In this document: piece by piece, positions 1-7,636 of the stretch
Layout of the letters: every line of letters starts with the position of its first letter
How positions within the stretch are numbered: position 1 is the first letter of the stretch
Source: Bacteroidota bacterium
GTDB lineage: Bacteria; Bacteroidota; Ignavibacteria; Tepidaquicellales; Tepidaquicellaceae
NCBI GenBank assembly: GCA_023429265.1
Contig: JAEYVS010000005.1
Coordinates: 1 to 14,956, forward strand
DNA: 14,956 bases
Direction: 5' to 3'
Notes under the pieces: model-generated
Told to the model about the DNA's origin: nothing
Seen by the model: the letters and a program-made list of their open reading frames with translations, nothing else
Database searches by the model: none
Position numbers and translations under genes: made by a program

Positions 1-635
1 GTATTTCCGAAAGAGCTGCCGTAAATAGGCTGTGTATTCCAGTCATTACGGGCATTAATGTCCCTGACGGAAAACCCGAATGCAAGATTCGGCTGAGGTC
101 TAACTATTATACCGCCGTCAAATGCAACAGACGAACTGGAGACTTCCTCGAACAACTGCGAATAATAATATTTAAAGCCTACCCCGATGGATACCTGGTC
201 GCTGACTATGAATCCGAGCCCGAGCGCAAACTGGTTATCAAATGTAGAGAAAGTACCTATCTTACGTGTATCATTATCCCGTCCATCGATATCGCCGACA
301 CCTGAGTTTAGCCAGGAGATGGAAATACCCGCGCCGCGTATCTGCTGGTTTGGGAATTCAAATCTCTTTGCAAAACCGAGGAAATTCAGCTGGCGGTCAA
401 GACTCATAAAGGTATAGCCGACATTTACAAACCCTTCATCCTGGAAAGTTGCCAGAGCAGGATTGTAATAGCCGGACACATCCCCGAATATGTTCGCGAC
501 CATCGCGTTACCCATAGAGAGTCCTCGCGCGCCAAAGCCAAGCCTGGCAAATGAACCCGCGAAGCTGCCTGCCTGCGAGTATGCGGCTGTGTGTGACACA
601 ATGATCAGTAAAATTGTAAGTAATATCTTTCTCAT
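1..635 (-). CDS. PorV/PorQ-like outer-membrane protein, N-terminal part (3' end outside window)
   Basis: The frame is open from an ATG at 633-635 to the window edge, giving 211 codons. It starts with a signal peptide (MRKILLTILLIIVSHTAAYSQ, cleavage expected after residue 21). The mature N-terminus reads GSFARLGFGARGLSMGNAMV, followed by SGYYNPALAT. This matches the opening of the PorV/PorQ (UPF0164) outer-membrane beta-barrel family, in which a GARxxxMG segment precedes a YYNPA segment. Further on, alternating hydrophobic strands with aromatic ends (for example LGLGFIVSDQVSIGVGFKYY) fit a barrel. Family members are usually about 300-400 residues, so roughly the first 60% is visible. PorV shuttles T9SS cargo to the surface attachment machinery; PorQ has a related role. 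Which subfamily this is cannot be decided here. It lies 44 nt downstream of the BNR protein gene on the same strand, so it is probably the last visible gene of a three-gene operon. Confidence 0.8.
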   Translation of the reverse strand, partial: MRKILLTILLIIVSHTAAYSQAGSFAGSFARLGFGARGLSMGNAMVANIFGDVSGYYNPALATFQDEGFVNVGYTFMSLDRQLNFLGFAKRFEFPNQQIRGAGISISWLNSGVGDIDGRDNDTRKIGTFSTFDNQFALGLGFIVSDQVSIGVGFKYYYSQLFEEVSSSSVAFDGGIIVRPQPNLAFGFSVRDINARNDWNTQPIYGSSFGN

Positions 636-679
636 CTAATATTGTTAGCGTGACAATTTATAATAAAAGTTAATGCGTC

Positions 680-2314
680 TTATTGTAATACAAGAATTTT
701 ACCCCAGTACTCATCCTCACCGTCTATTTTGATGCGATAGAAGTAAACCCCGTTATCCACCTGGCGTCCTTTGTCGTTTTTGCCGTCCCATTGCGTGAAT
801 ATTTCATCGGGAGTGTTCCTTGTCGCGTTTTGAATTACAGTACGTACCGGGTACATCGCGAAATCAAATATCTTTATTGTTATCTGTGAAGTCGGCTTGC
901 CTGTTTTATAGAATATCCTTACTATCTCATCGTCCGGAGCAAACGGGTTTGGCGCGGCGTAAGTCTTTGTATCTGAATTTATGTCAATTGGCGTAATTGC
1001 CCTGAAAACCTTCCACTGTCCAACCCACGGCTGACCGAGCTCGACCGTGCGAAGAAGTCCATCAGCAGATCCAATATATAGAGTATCGCCAATGTGATGA
1101 GCTGAATAAAAGAGCGGTGTAGTTATAAGGTCATTCGTCTCAAGGTCTACAATGGTACCGGCTCGTGCCCAGATGAACTCGCCATAATTCGCGCGCCATA
1201 AGCCGTCATTGGTCAGAGCATAAACTATGGAGTCCTTAGAGCCTATCCCGTTGGAGGCGATATCCTCAAGCGTATTAAACCAGGTGAAACCACCGTCTGA
1301 TGAATAGCTTAGCGAATTGCTTTCGTTATTATCATCAGCAGGACGACTTGCAGCCCAGATTACCTGATTTGACTGGTAAAACTGCGCGTGCATATTAACG
1401 ATGAAATTTCCGCCTACACCATCTGTTGATGCGGTGTGCGGGGTATTCTGGTAATTATACTTCCTCCAGCTTTTTCCCCAGTCAGTGGAGCGGTTGATAC
1501 CGTCTGCTGTACCGACGAATAAGGTGGAGTCATTTAATTTTTCTACTGTGAAAGCTCTGTGATTAAGATTTTGCAGAGGATCAACTTTGAAATTGTATGT
1601 TCCTCCAATGTATATACTATCAAGATTATCCGGCGGAAGCACCACTCTCTGCCAGGTATTACCGTAATCCGTTGACTTTCTCAATCCTCCCGCGAAGGAA
1701 GTGATCCATATTGTGTAATTTCCGGGGTCGCCCTCTGTGCGGGTGATGGTCATATCATAAGAAAGATTTGACTCAGGAACTACTACTGCAAGCGCCAGCA
1801 GGTTATTGCTGCCGTAAGTAATGATCGTGTCATTAAGTCCATCCATGGGCTGTGGGAATGATTCCCAGTTCAATCCGTAATCCGTGCTGACCTTTATGCC
1901 TGTACCTGTAGGAATGGGTTCTTCATTTATTTCCTGCGTGATGGCTGTTCCCACGGCAACAACTTTTTCGAAAACGTTAATGCCTGAGATATCGTCCTCG
2001 CCAAAAGGGTCTATCCCAAAGTAGCTGTCGAATGTGTTAAAGTTGTCTCTTGTTCTCATTACACCGCTGCCGGTACCGAACCAGACTGTATCGCCATTTA
2101 GTATTATGTCTGTGATGAAGTTGCTCGCAGGGTATGGATTATTAATGGGAGTAACAAGGATCCGGGCATCCCTTTTTGCGTCCTTATGGTAAACTGCGTA
2201 GTTATTATAGTTCTTCACTTTGAAGGCGTCAGGAAATGAAGTGGTCTGCGCCTGAAGTGAAGGCAGCGTGAACAGGGTGATTAATATTATTAGTATGTAT
2301 TTCTTTATCATCAT
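680..2314 (-). CDS. Secreted BNR/YCF48-like repeat protein with FlgD-like C-terminal domain
   Basis: A protein of 544 residues. It begins with a signal peptide (positively charged MMIKK, hydrophobic core, cleavage near SLQAQ at 19-23). The body carries Asp-box/BNR-type motifs that mark blades of a beta-propeller: KVSTDYGLNW (141-150), RKSTDYGNTW (212-221), NRSTDWGKSW (274-283) and SYSSDGGFTW (336-345), with weaker copies near 87 and 422. From about residue 451 there is a FlgD Ig-like fold: APNPFAPDDE (454-463), then QWDGKNDKGRQVDNGVYFYR (508-527), ending WGKILVLQ. This is a variant of the T9SS type A sorting domain; it lacks the QNYPNPFNP form of the other cargo here. The start could equally be the second Met. 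The gene starts 20 nt after the lipoprotein gene and precedes the PorV-like gene by 44 nt, suggesting cotranscription. Ligand or substrate is unknown; a sialidase activity should not be inferred from BNR motifs alone. Confidence 0.85.
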   Translation of the reverse strand: MMIKKYILIILITLFTLPSLQAQTTSFPDAFKVKNYNNYAVYHKDAKRDARILVTPINNPYPASNFITDIILNGDTVWFGTGSGVMRTRDNFNTFDSYFGIDPFGEDDISGINVFEKVVAVGTAITQEINEEPIPTGTGIKVSTDYGLNWESFPQPMDGLNDTIITYGSNNLLALAVVVPESNLSYDMTITRTEGDPGNYTIWITSFAGGLRKSTDYGNTWQRVVLPPDNLDSIYIGGTYNFKVDPLQNLNHRAFTVEKLNDSTLFVGTADGINRSTDWGKSWRKYNYQNTPHTASTDGVGGNFIVNMHAQFYQSNQVIWAASRPADDNNESNSLSYSSDGGFTWFNTLEDIASNGIGSKDSIVYALTNDGLWRANYGEFIWARAGTIVDLETNDLITTPLFYSAHHIGDTLYIGSADGLLRTVELGQPWVGQWKVFRAITPIDINSDTKTYAAPNPFAPDDEIVRIFYKTGKPTSQITIKIFDFAMYPVRTVIQNATRNTPDEIFTQWDGKNDKGRQVDNGVYFYRIKIDGEDEYWGKILVLQ

Positions 2315-2334
2315 TTAAAGTATTACGTAAAGTA

Positions 2335-3141
2335 TTATGGGAATTTAACGACTATTGTATCCACCAATTCTGCGCTGGGTACTCCCGAGCGATCTGTAAC
2401 TTTATATTTGAATACAAAATTACCGACTAATGTTTGAGCTGATGTAATTTCAATTTTCTGAGAAAATCTGCTGTCCATTGCTACTGTATCACCGTGAGCT
2501 TCGATATTTCCATCATCGAACAAAGTGAATGGATTTCCTGTAGCAGGTTGTCCGTTTGGAAGAAATGTATTAAACACAACACTCTGGATATCACAATAGC
2601 CGTCTAAATCATTAGCTAATATCGAAAGTACATTGACATTTGAACCGGTTGGGGGAACAACTATCGTATCGGGAGCTATTAACCCCGATACAGTCGGAGC
2701 TTGATTAGCTGTATTAATAACCGGCAGATTATTTACTACCAGGTTGCTGAATAGTCCGAGTTCGTCTTCAGCGACGAATTGTATTTTATAATTTCCTACC
2801 AGGAGACAAGAAAATCCTGAGAGAGTGATGTTACCTGTGTATGTACCCGATCCTGCGTCTGTAAGTGTGAATACTCCTGCGGCTTCGTTTAATGGATTAA
2901 ATACGGTTGCAGTGACCGATGATACCGGGTTCTGTGATGTGACCTGTACCGTGGCATCGAAGCTTATCTGCGGTGCAGCCGATGTCGTCCTTACCGTATC
3001 GACCGAAAGAGCAGTGCTGACAATGACCGGGGCTGAATACGTCGGATCTATGATCTCCGTATTGTCCTTTTCACAGGAGGATAGAAATACAACGCTCAGT
3101 AGAGCAAAAGATACAATGATTGAATTAGTTAGCTTTTTCAG
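2335..3141 (-). CDS. Lipoprotein with Ig-like domains, apparent CTG start
   Basis: The reading frame is open without a stop from 3171 to 2335, yet no ATG, GTG or TTG occurs upstream of, or inside, its N-terminal signal region. The best start is the CTG at 3139-3141, giving 268 residues: (M)KKLTNSIIVSFALLSVVFLSSC, a typical lipoprotein signal peptide with lipobox LSSC and Cys23 as the lipidated residue, followed by EKDN. An in-frame TAA at 3172-3174 bounds the start region. The mature part has two beta-rich segments resembling Ig/cadherin-like modules: roughly 38-140 and 150-268, the second including APTVSGLIAPDTIVVPP, ILANDLDG and FKYKVTDRSG. A shorter 80-residue reading from the GTG at 2577 would begin in the middle of this domain and is not the real start. 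This is probably the first gene of the operon with the BNR protein and the PorV-like protein. Function unknown; likely a cell-surface lipoprotein. Confidence 0.75.
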   Translation of the reverse strand: MKKLTNSIIVSFALLSVVFLSSCEKDNTEIIDPTYSAPVIVSTALSVDTVRTTSAAPQISFDATVQVTSQNPVSSVTATVFNPLNEAAGVFTLTDAGSGTYTGNITLSGFSCLLVGNYKIQFVAEDELGLFSNLVVNNLPVINTANQAPTVSGLIAPDTIVVPPTGSNVNVLSILANDLDGYCDIQSVVFNTFLPNGQPATGNPFTLFDDGNIEAHGDTVAMDSRFSQKIEITSAQTLVGNFVFKYKVTDRSGVPSAELVDTIVVKFP

Positions 3142-3230
3142 GGTAACGGATTTAGTTCGGTAATCGATTCTTTAAATAGTAGACGTGATTTGTATAGGCT
3201 GAGTTAAGTTGTGAATTATTAAATACATCC

Positions 3231-3260
3231 CAAAATAGAATAATAGGGGTTAAGTGTCAA
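3231..3260 (-). promoter_or_regulatory. Possible promoter for the lipoprotein operon
   Basis: Read on the minus strand, TTG (3258-3260) is followed after 20 nt by TATTTTG (3231-3237). This is close to the Bacteroidetes consensus TTG-N(19-21)-TAnnTTTG, but the -7 element is one base short. It would give a leader of about 85 nt before the CTG start at 3141. Judged by pattern only. Confidence 0.3.
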
Positions 3261-3317
3261 TGACGTATTTTTGATGCATTTTTGGATCATATTATAACGC
3301 TATTTTTCGCTTAATCT

Positions 3318-3350
3318 TTGAGGTAAAATTTAGTAAAATCCCTATATTGT
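3318..3350 (+). promoter_or_regulatory. Possible promoter for the acyl-CoA synthetase gene
   Basis: TTG (3318-3320) is followed after 22 nt by TATATTGT (3343-3350), an imperfect match to the Bacteroidetes -7 consensus TAnnTTTG. It sits about 20 nt upstream of the ATG at 3370, so the leader would be very short. No Shine-Dalgarno sequence is seen before the ATG. Confidence 0.3.
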
Positions 3351-3369
3351 AACACCAAATCTATCTCTT

Positions 3370-5151
3370 ATGGCTGAAAAAAAGACATTAACGGCGTTTT
3401 TACTGGAAGTTTTCTCAAAAATGGATATGGATGAGGACTTTATCTTTACCAAGGTCAAGAATAAGTATATAGGATTTAGCCGGGGGGAGATGATATCGGG
3501 TATCGCGAGGCTTGCGGACAGGTTAACTGAAATGGGCTTAAAACGTGGTGACCGGGCGGCAATAATCGCGGCTAACAGCACGGAGTGGGTGGTGACTGAT
3601 TTTGCGTGTATGTACCTGGGGGTGGTGACGGTACCTATTTATAATTCTCTCAGCCCTGAGCAGATAAAGTACATTCTTGCCGACTCCGGGGCGAAGGTGT
3701 GCTTCATCGCTTCGTCATTTATTATGGATAAGGTGCTGAGTGTCAGGGATGAGCTGCCTGAGCTGATATCCGTGGTGAGCTATGATGATTTCGATGAGAT
3801 GAATAGGAAGGAAGATGTGGTCTATTTCTCGGAAATGATGCAGGAGGGAATAAATAAGTCCGCACAGGAAGCAATGAAGAAATTGGGGAAGCTATCTGAA
3901 AGTATAAATGAAGATGACCTGCTTACTATTATATATACATCCGGTACGACCGGGCAGCCGAAAGGTGTGATGCTCACTCATAAGAATATTTATTCTAATC
4001 TACAGTCGTGTCAGAAGGTGCTGAAAATTGATAGCAATGATGCGTTCCTGTCATTTCTTCCTTATTGCCACGTGTATGAGCGGACGGCGGGGTATTACCT
4101 TGCTATATTTACCGGGGCGAAGATATATTACGCGCAGAATATAGATACGATAGCCGTTCAGATGCCGGAAGTAAAGCCGACCATTGTAATGATGGTGCCC
4201 AGACTGCTGGATAAAATGTATAATAGAGTGCTCAAACGAGGAGAAGAAATGGAGAGCCCGGTTAAGAAGAAGATATTTTACTGGGGAGTAAAGGTGGCTG
4301 AAACACACAGGTACAAGAAAAATTCTCTGAAATGGAAGCTTGCGGATAAGCTGGTATTCAGTAAGATAAAGGAGAGGACAGGGGGCAGGATAAGGTATTT
4401 TGTTTCCGGAGGAGGAGCTCTGAATAAGAAGATCGGGGAGTTTTTCGACGGGGTAGGTGTATCAACGCTGGAAGGATACGGAATGACGGAGACATCGCCT
4501 GTGATATCGGTCACGCGCCCGGAAAAGATAATTTACGGTACGGTAGGTAGGCCTCTGGACGGTGTTATGGTGGATATTGCCGATGATGGAGAGATATTGG
4601 TTAAAGGCGACCTGGTAATGAAAGGATACTATAAGATGCCGGAGGAAACTGCTGAGACTATTATTAATGGCTGGATGCATACAGGAGACATTGGAGAATT
4701 CGATGCGGACGGAAATCTGAAAATAACCGACAGGAAGAAGTCGCTCTTTAAAACGTCGGGTGGGAAGTATGTGGCTCCAACGCAGGTAGAGGATGTGATA
4801 ATGAGGCTTAATTTTATCGACCAGGCAGTGGTGGTGGGAAATGGAAGGATGTTCGTGACCGCGCTGATAGTACCTAACTATGATGAGCTCAAGGTCTTTG
4901 CTAAGAAGAATAATATAGAAAGTGATAATATGGATGAACTAATGAAAAATCCGGAACTGATGAAGGCGATGGACAGGGAAGTAAAGAAGGTCCAGTCTGA
5001 ACTCGGCGCGCACGAGAGAGTGCGAAAATTCTCCATACTGCCGAATCCAATGACCGTAGAGTCCGGTGAACTAACGCCTACACTGAAAGTGAAAAGGAAG
5101 GTGGTCGAGGACAGGTACTCGCAGCTGATAGAGGAAATGTATCGGATTTAA
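3370..5151 (+). CDS. Long-chain acyl-CoA synthetase (AMP-forming fatty-acid:CoA ligase)
   Basis: A 593-residue member of the ANL (acyl-adenylate-forming) superfamily, of the long-chain FadD15/FAA-like type. It activates fatty acids with ATP and CoA to acyl-CoA for phospholipid synthesis or beta-oxidation, in the cytosol or at the inner membrane. The core motifs are intact: the AMP-binding P-loop YTSGTTGQPKG (189-199), FLPYCHVYERTAGYY (229-243), GYGMTETSP (369-377), WMHTGD with the ribose-binding Asp (435-440), ITDRKK (452-457) and SGGKYVAPTQVED (463-475). The C-terminal lid has ELTPTLKVKRK, where Lys573 is the expected adenylation lysine. Length and motif spacing are normal for the family. 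The gene stands alone, divergent from the lipoprotein operon and followed by 251 nt of AT-rich sequence. Its GC content is clearly higher than that of the two genes downstream. Fatty acid chain-length preference cannot be read from the sequence. Confidence 0.95.
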   Translation: MAEKKTLTAFLLEVFSKMDMDEDFIFTKVKNKYIGFSRGEMISGIARLADRLTEMGLKRGDRAAIIAANSTEWVVTDFACMYLGVVTVPIYNSLSPEQIKYILADSGAKVCFIASSFIMDKVLSVRDELPELISVVSYDDFDEMNRKEDVVYFSEMMQEGINKSAQEAMKKLGKLSESINEDDLLTIIYTSGTTGQPKGVMLTHKNIYSNLQSCQKVLKIDSNDAFLSFLPYCHVYERTAGYYLAIFTGAKIYYAQNIDTIAVQMPEVKPTIVMMVPRLLDKMYNRVLKRGEEMESPVKKKIFYWGVKVAETHRYKKNSLKWKLADKLVFSKIKERTGGRIRYFVSGGGALNKKIGEFFDGVGVSTLEGYGMTETSPVISVTRPEKIIYGTVGRPLDGVMVDIADDGEILVKGDLVMKGYYKMPEETAETIINGWMHTGDIGEFDADGNLKITDRKKSLFKTSGGKYVAPTQVEDVIMRLNFIDQAVVVGNGRMFVTALIVPNYDELKVFAKKNNIESDNMDELMKNPELMKAMDREVKKVQSELGAHERVRKFSILPNPMTVESGELTPTLKVKRKVVEDRYSQLIEEMYRI

Positions 5152-5392
5152 GTTATCTAACTATGAAAAAAGATATTCTTAAACTACATTTTAAATATTA
5201 AAACAATTGATAATCTAAAAAATTAGTTTTGCTCTTGACTATTGTAAAGTAATTTGTGACATTCTAAAAGACCTACACTAAATGAGAAATAGTATCCCGG
5301 GTCAAAAATTTTCTGGCAAAAATATATAATTGAAAAAGGCTTTATATGTTTTTTAAAGCATAATAATTCACTTTTTAATCAATTAAATTTTT

Positions 5393-5397
5393 GGAGG
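5393..5397 (+). promoter_or_regulatory. Strong Shine-Dalgarno (GGAGG) that fixes the start at 5403
   Basis: GGAGG lies 5 nt upstream of the ATG at 5403. A TTG at 5391 is in frame, but it overlaps this site and would add four residues (MEVV) in front of a complete signal peptide, so ATG 5403 is preferred. No other gene start in the window has so clear a ribosome binding site. Confidence 0.7.
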
Positions 5398-5402
5398 TTG
5401 TC

Positions 5403-7628
5403 ATGAAGCATTTCTTCTGTTTATATATTTTTGTTTTAATATGTTTTGGCCCTAAAGCAGCTCTTTCACAATGGGGTGAGCATGTAGTATCTTCTATTCC
5501 CGATTTTTATTGTGGGGAATTAGATAATAGCCCTCCACCACCTTTTCCTTTTTTTCAAATGGACAATGATACTCTTAAAGTATTAGTAGTATTTTGTAAC
5601 TTTCCCGCAGATAGTGGAGGAAACTTTGATATCCCTGGTACTATTTATATGCAACATTGGCCAGGAGCTAGTAGTCAGGTAAAACCATCTTGGGCTGACT
5701 CAATAATATGTCCCACAACCACAAATGTATGGAATAGGTCATTGACTGGCTTATTTAGAGATGCAAGTAGAGGGAAGTTTTGGTTAATTGGAGACGTTTA
5801 TCCCGACTTATACATATTTGAACATGGTGTGAACTATTATCGGGATAATGGGGGGACTTTAGGTGTAGCTGTAAAAGAATTACTAGAGCACGTTGATGAA
5901 AGTGTCAATTTTGCCGATTACGATAGACTAGATCCTAGCGACTTTGATGATGACAATAATAGAAGAGAACCTGATGGAAAGGTTGATTTCATTTTTATAA
6001 ATTTTCGGTTTAATAATGCACATACAATTGAAGGAGGAGGATATTCAGGGCTTGCTAAATTAGGAGGAAGCAGTTCCACATTTGGAGGTTCTACAACATC
6101 AATTACATTAGATGGAAAGCAAATTCTAGCAGGACACCCTGGATCAGGAGCTATTTATGAAATGTGGACACCATGGCATATTGCTGTACCTGCACATGAA
6201 TTCGGAGAACACTATGGTTATGGAGTTAATCATTCTACTGGTTTAGGTTCACATAATATCCAAGCAGGTGCACTAGCATCCGCTTATGATAGAGAATGGC
6301 TAAATTGGAATACAGGTATACAGTATACCCCTACAAGTAATACATCAATTACTTTAAGAGATTTTATTACAACTGGAGATTATATTAAAATAGTAAGAAA
6401 TTCAGGTGCTGACACTCTATATATAGAAAATCGAAGAAGAATTAGTTACTACGCTTCAGAGCAATATAAAAATTGGAAATGGCTTGCTAGCGAACCATTT
6501 TATCCTCATCACCCAGATTCAGGATTATTAATTTATCATAATTACGGTTTAAGAACATTTGCAACTGAATCAGCAAACGGAAGATGGAATTGGCAAATGT
6601 GTAGTTCAAATCAATTTAAATGTGATTGGTCTTCTAATACTTTTAACATTTGGTATCAACAAGATTTAAATAGATATGGTGGATTATCAACTTTTGATTT
6701 ATATAAAAAGAAAATCAAAGATGAAAATTGTAATACAATAACAGGTGTCGATACTGTTAATTATAGAGGCGCAGGAGGTGATAGTAATACGTGTTTCGAT
6801 GTTGGTTATAATGAAGTCTTTTCCCCATGGAGTAATCCCCCAGTATATATGGCAAGTTCAAATGACAGTTTAACAATAGAAATAGCAGGAAGGGATGAGA
6901 ATGGTGATATGATTGTAAACGTGTACTTTACAAATATTTTAAACGCTGAACCTTCCAAAACTCAGGAATTAGTAGTCACGGAAGATTTTATCGGCTCTAC
7001 TGAAACAGTTTTTCATCCACGACTTGATTGGGAGCATAATTTAGAGCCAGATTTCGATCACTATAAAATATTAAGGGGCGGAATTGTATATCCTGGGGTT
7101 GATCCAACTTATTCACAAATAGCAACTACATCAAATAATTATTTTATAGATAATTCGGTAACTCTTTATACTGCTCAGTCAGGAAGTGGAGCATGCACTT
7201 ATGAATATCAAGCAGTTAGTTACAGAATCGTTGCAGTCGATAAGTCAGAGAAAGAATCAGTGCGTTCAGAAAGAGATACTATTTGGGGATATAGTGATCC
7301 CTGCGCTCCAGAAGAAAGGCCATTTGGAAATCAATTAGAAAATTTTGAATATGGACTTTATCAGAATTATCCAAATCCTTTTAATCCTGAAACTATTGTA
7401 AGATTTAGTCTTAAAGAACAATCTTTCGTTAGATTAAAAGTATATAATGTTTTAGGTCAAGAAGTTGAAACTCTAATAAACGATGTAAGGGATAAAGGAA
7501 ATTATACTGTTGCTTTTAATGCAAAAAATAGAAATCTTTCTAGTGGAATTTATTATTATAAATTAGAGGTTTATAAGGGCTCCCAGATAGCTTATTCCTC
7601 GATAAAAAGAATGGTATTGATCAAATAA
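5403..7628 (+). CDS. M6-like secreted metalloprotease homologue with altered zinc motif, T9SS type A domain
   Basis: A 741-residue protein from the ATG at 5403. It has a signal peptide (MKHFFCLYIFVLICFGPKAA, cleavage near LSQ 21-23), then an M6 (immune inhibitor A-like) peptidase domain over about residues 55-310. Supporting features are VLVVFCNFPAD (60-70), an acidic FDDDNNRREPDGKVDFIFI segment (181-199) typical of M6 proteins, and PAHEFGEHYGYG (263-274) followed by an ALASAYDREWLNW segment (290-302). The canonical site is HEFGH; here residue i+4 is Glu269 and the His is at 270, giving HExxxH, so zinc binding and activity are doubtful. After a fibronectin-like or beta-rich middle region (about 515-645) comes the T9SS type A sorting domain (652-741) with LYQNYPNPFNPE and terminal MVLIK. 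The gene is AT-rich compared with its neighbours and lies 8 nt upstream of the next gene, so they are probably cotranscribed. It is either a degenerate, non-catalytic relative or a protease using a shifted ligand set. Confidence 0.8.
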   Translation: MKHFFCLYIFVLICFGPKAALSQWGEHVVSSIPDFYCGELDNSPPPPFPFFQMDNDTLKVLVVFCNFPADSGGNFDIPGTIYMQHWPGASSQVKPSWADSIICPTTTNVWNRSLTGLFRDASRGKFWLIGDVYPDLYIFEHGVNYYRDNGGTLGVAVKELLEHVDESVNFADYDRLDPSDFDDDNNRREPDGKVDFIFINFRFNNAHTIEGGGYSGLAKLGGSSSTFGGSTTSITLDGKQILAGHPGSGAIYEMWTPWHIAVPAHEFGEHYGYGVNHSTGLGSHNIQAGALASAYDREWLNWNTGIQYTPTSNTSITLRDFITTGDYIKIVRNSGADTLYIENRRRISYYASEQYKNWKWLASEPFYPHHPDSGLLIYHNYGLRTFATESANGRWNWQMCSSNQFKCDWSSNTFNIWYQQDLNRYGGLSTFDLYKKKIKDENCNTITGVDTVNYRGAGGDSNTCFDVGYNEVFSPWSNPPVYMASSNDSLTIEIAGRDENGDMIVNVYFTNILNAEPSKTQELVVTEDFIGSTETVFHPRLDWEHNLEPDFDHYKILRGGIVYPGVDPTYSQIATTSNNYFIDNSVTLYTAQSGSGACTYEYQAVSYRIVAVDKSEKESVRSERDTIWGYSDPCAPEERPFGNQLENFEYGLYQNYPNPFNPETIVRFSLKEQSFVRLKVYNVLGQEVETLINDVRDKGNYTVAFNAKNRNLSSGIYYYKLEVYKGSQIAYSSIKRMVLIK

Positions 7629-7636
7629 TACTTAAA

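Noticed and set aside
187..417. 76-residue plus-strand reading frame
   Set aside because: It is antisense to the PorV/PorQ-like gene and shows no recognisable domain.
680..2314. Sialidase function for the BNR protein
   Set aside because: Asp-box motifs alone mark a propeller fold; no catalytic Arg triad or Tyr/Glu nucleophile pattern could be recognised.
2335..2577. 80-residue protein starting at GTG 2577
   Set aside because: The same frame is open to 3171 and encodes a lipoprotein signal and another Ig-like domain upstream, so this is only the C-terminal part of a longer gene.
2825..3163. 112-residue plus-strand reading frame
   Set aside because: It is the antisense shadow of the lipoprotein gene; the minus strand has a signal peptide and lipobox.
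5224..5231. TAGTTTTG as the -7 element of the M6-like gene
   Set aside because: It fits TAnnTTTG, but the nearest TTG is only 14 nt upstream and the leader would be about 165 nt; chance match likely in AT-rich DNA.
5391..5402. TTG start for the M6-like protein
   Set aside because: It overlaps the GGAGG ribosome binding site, and the ATG at 5403 begins a normal signal peptide.
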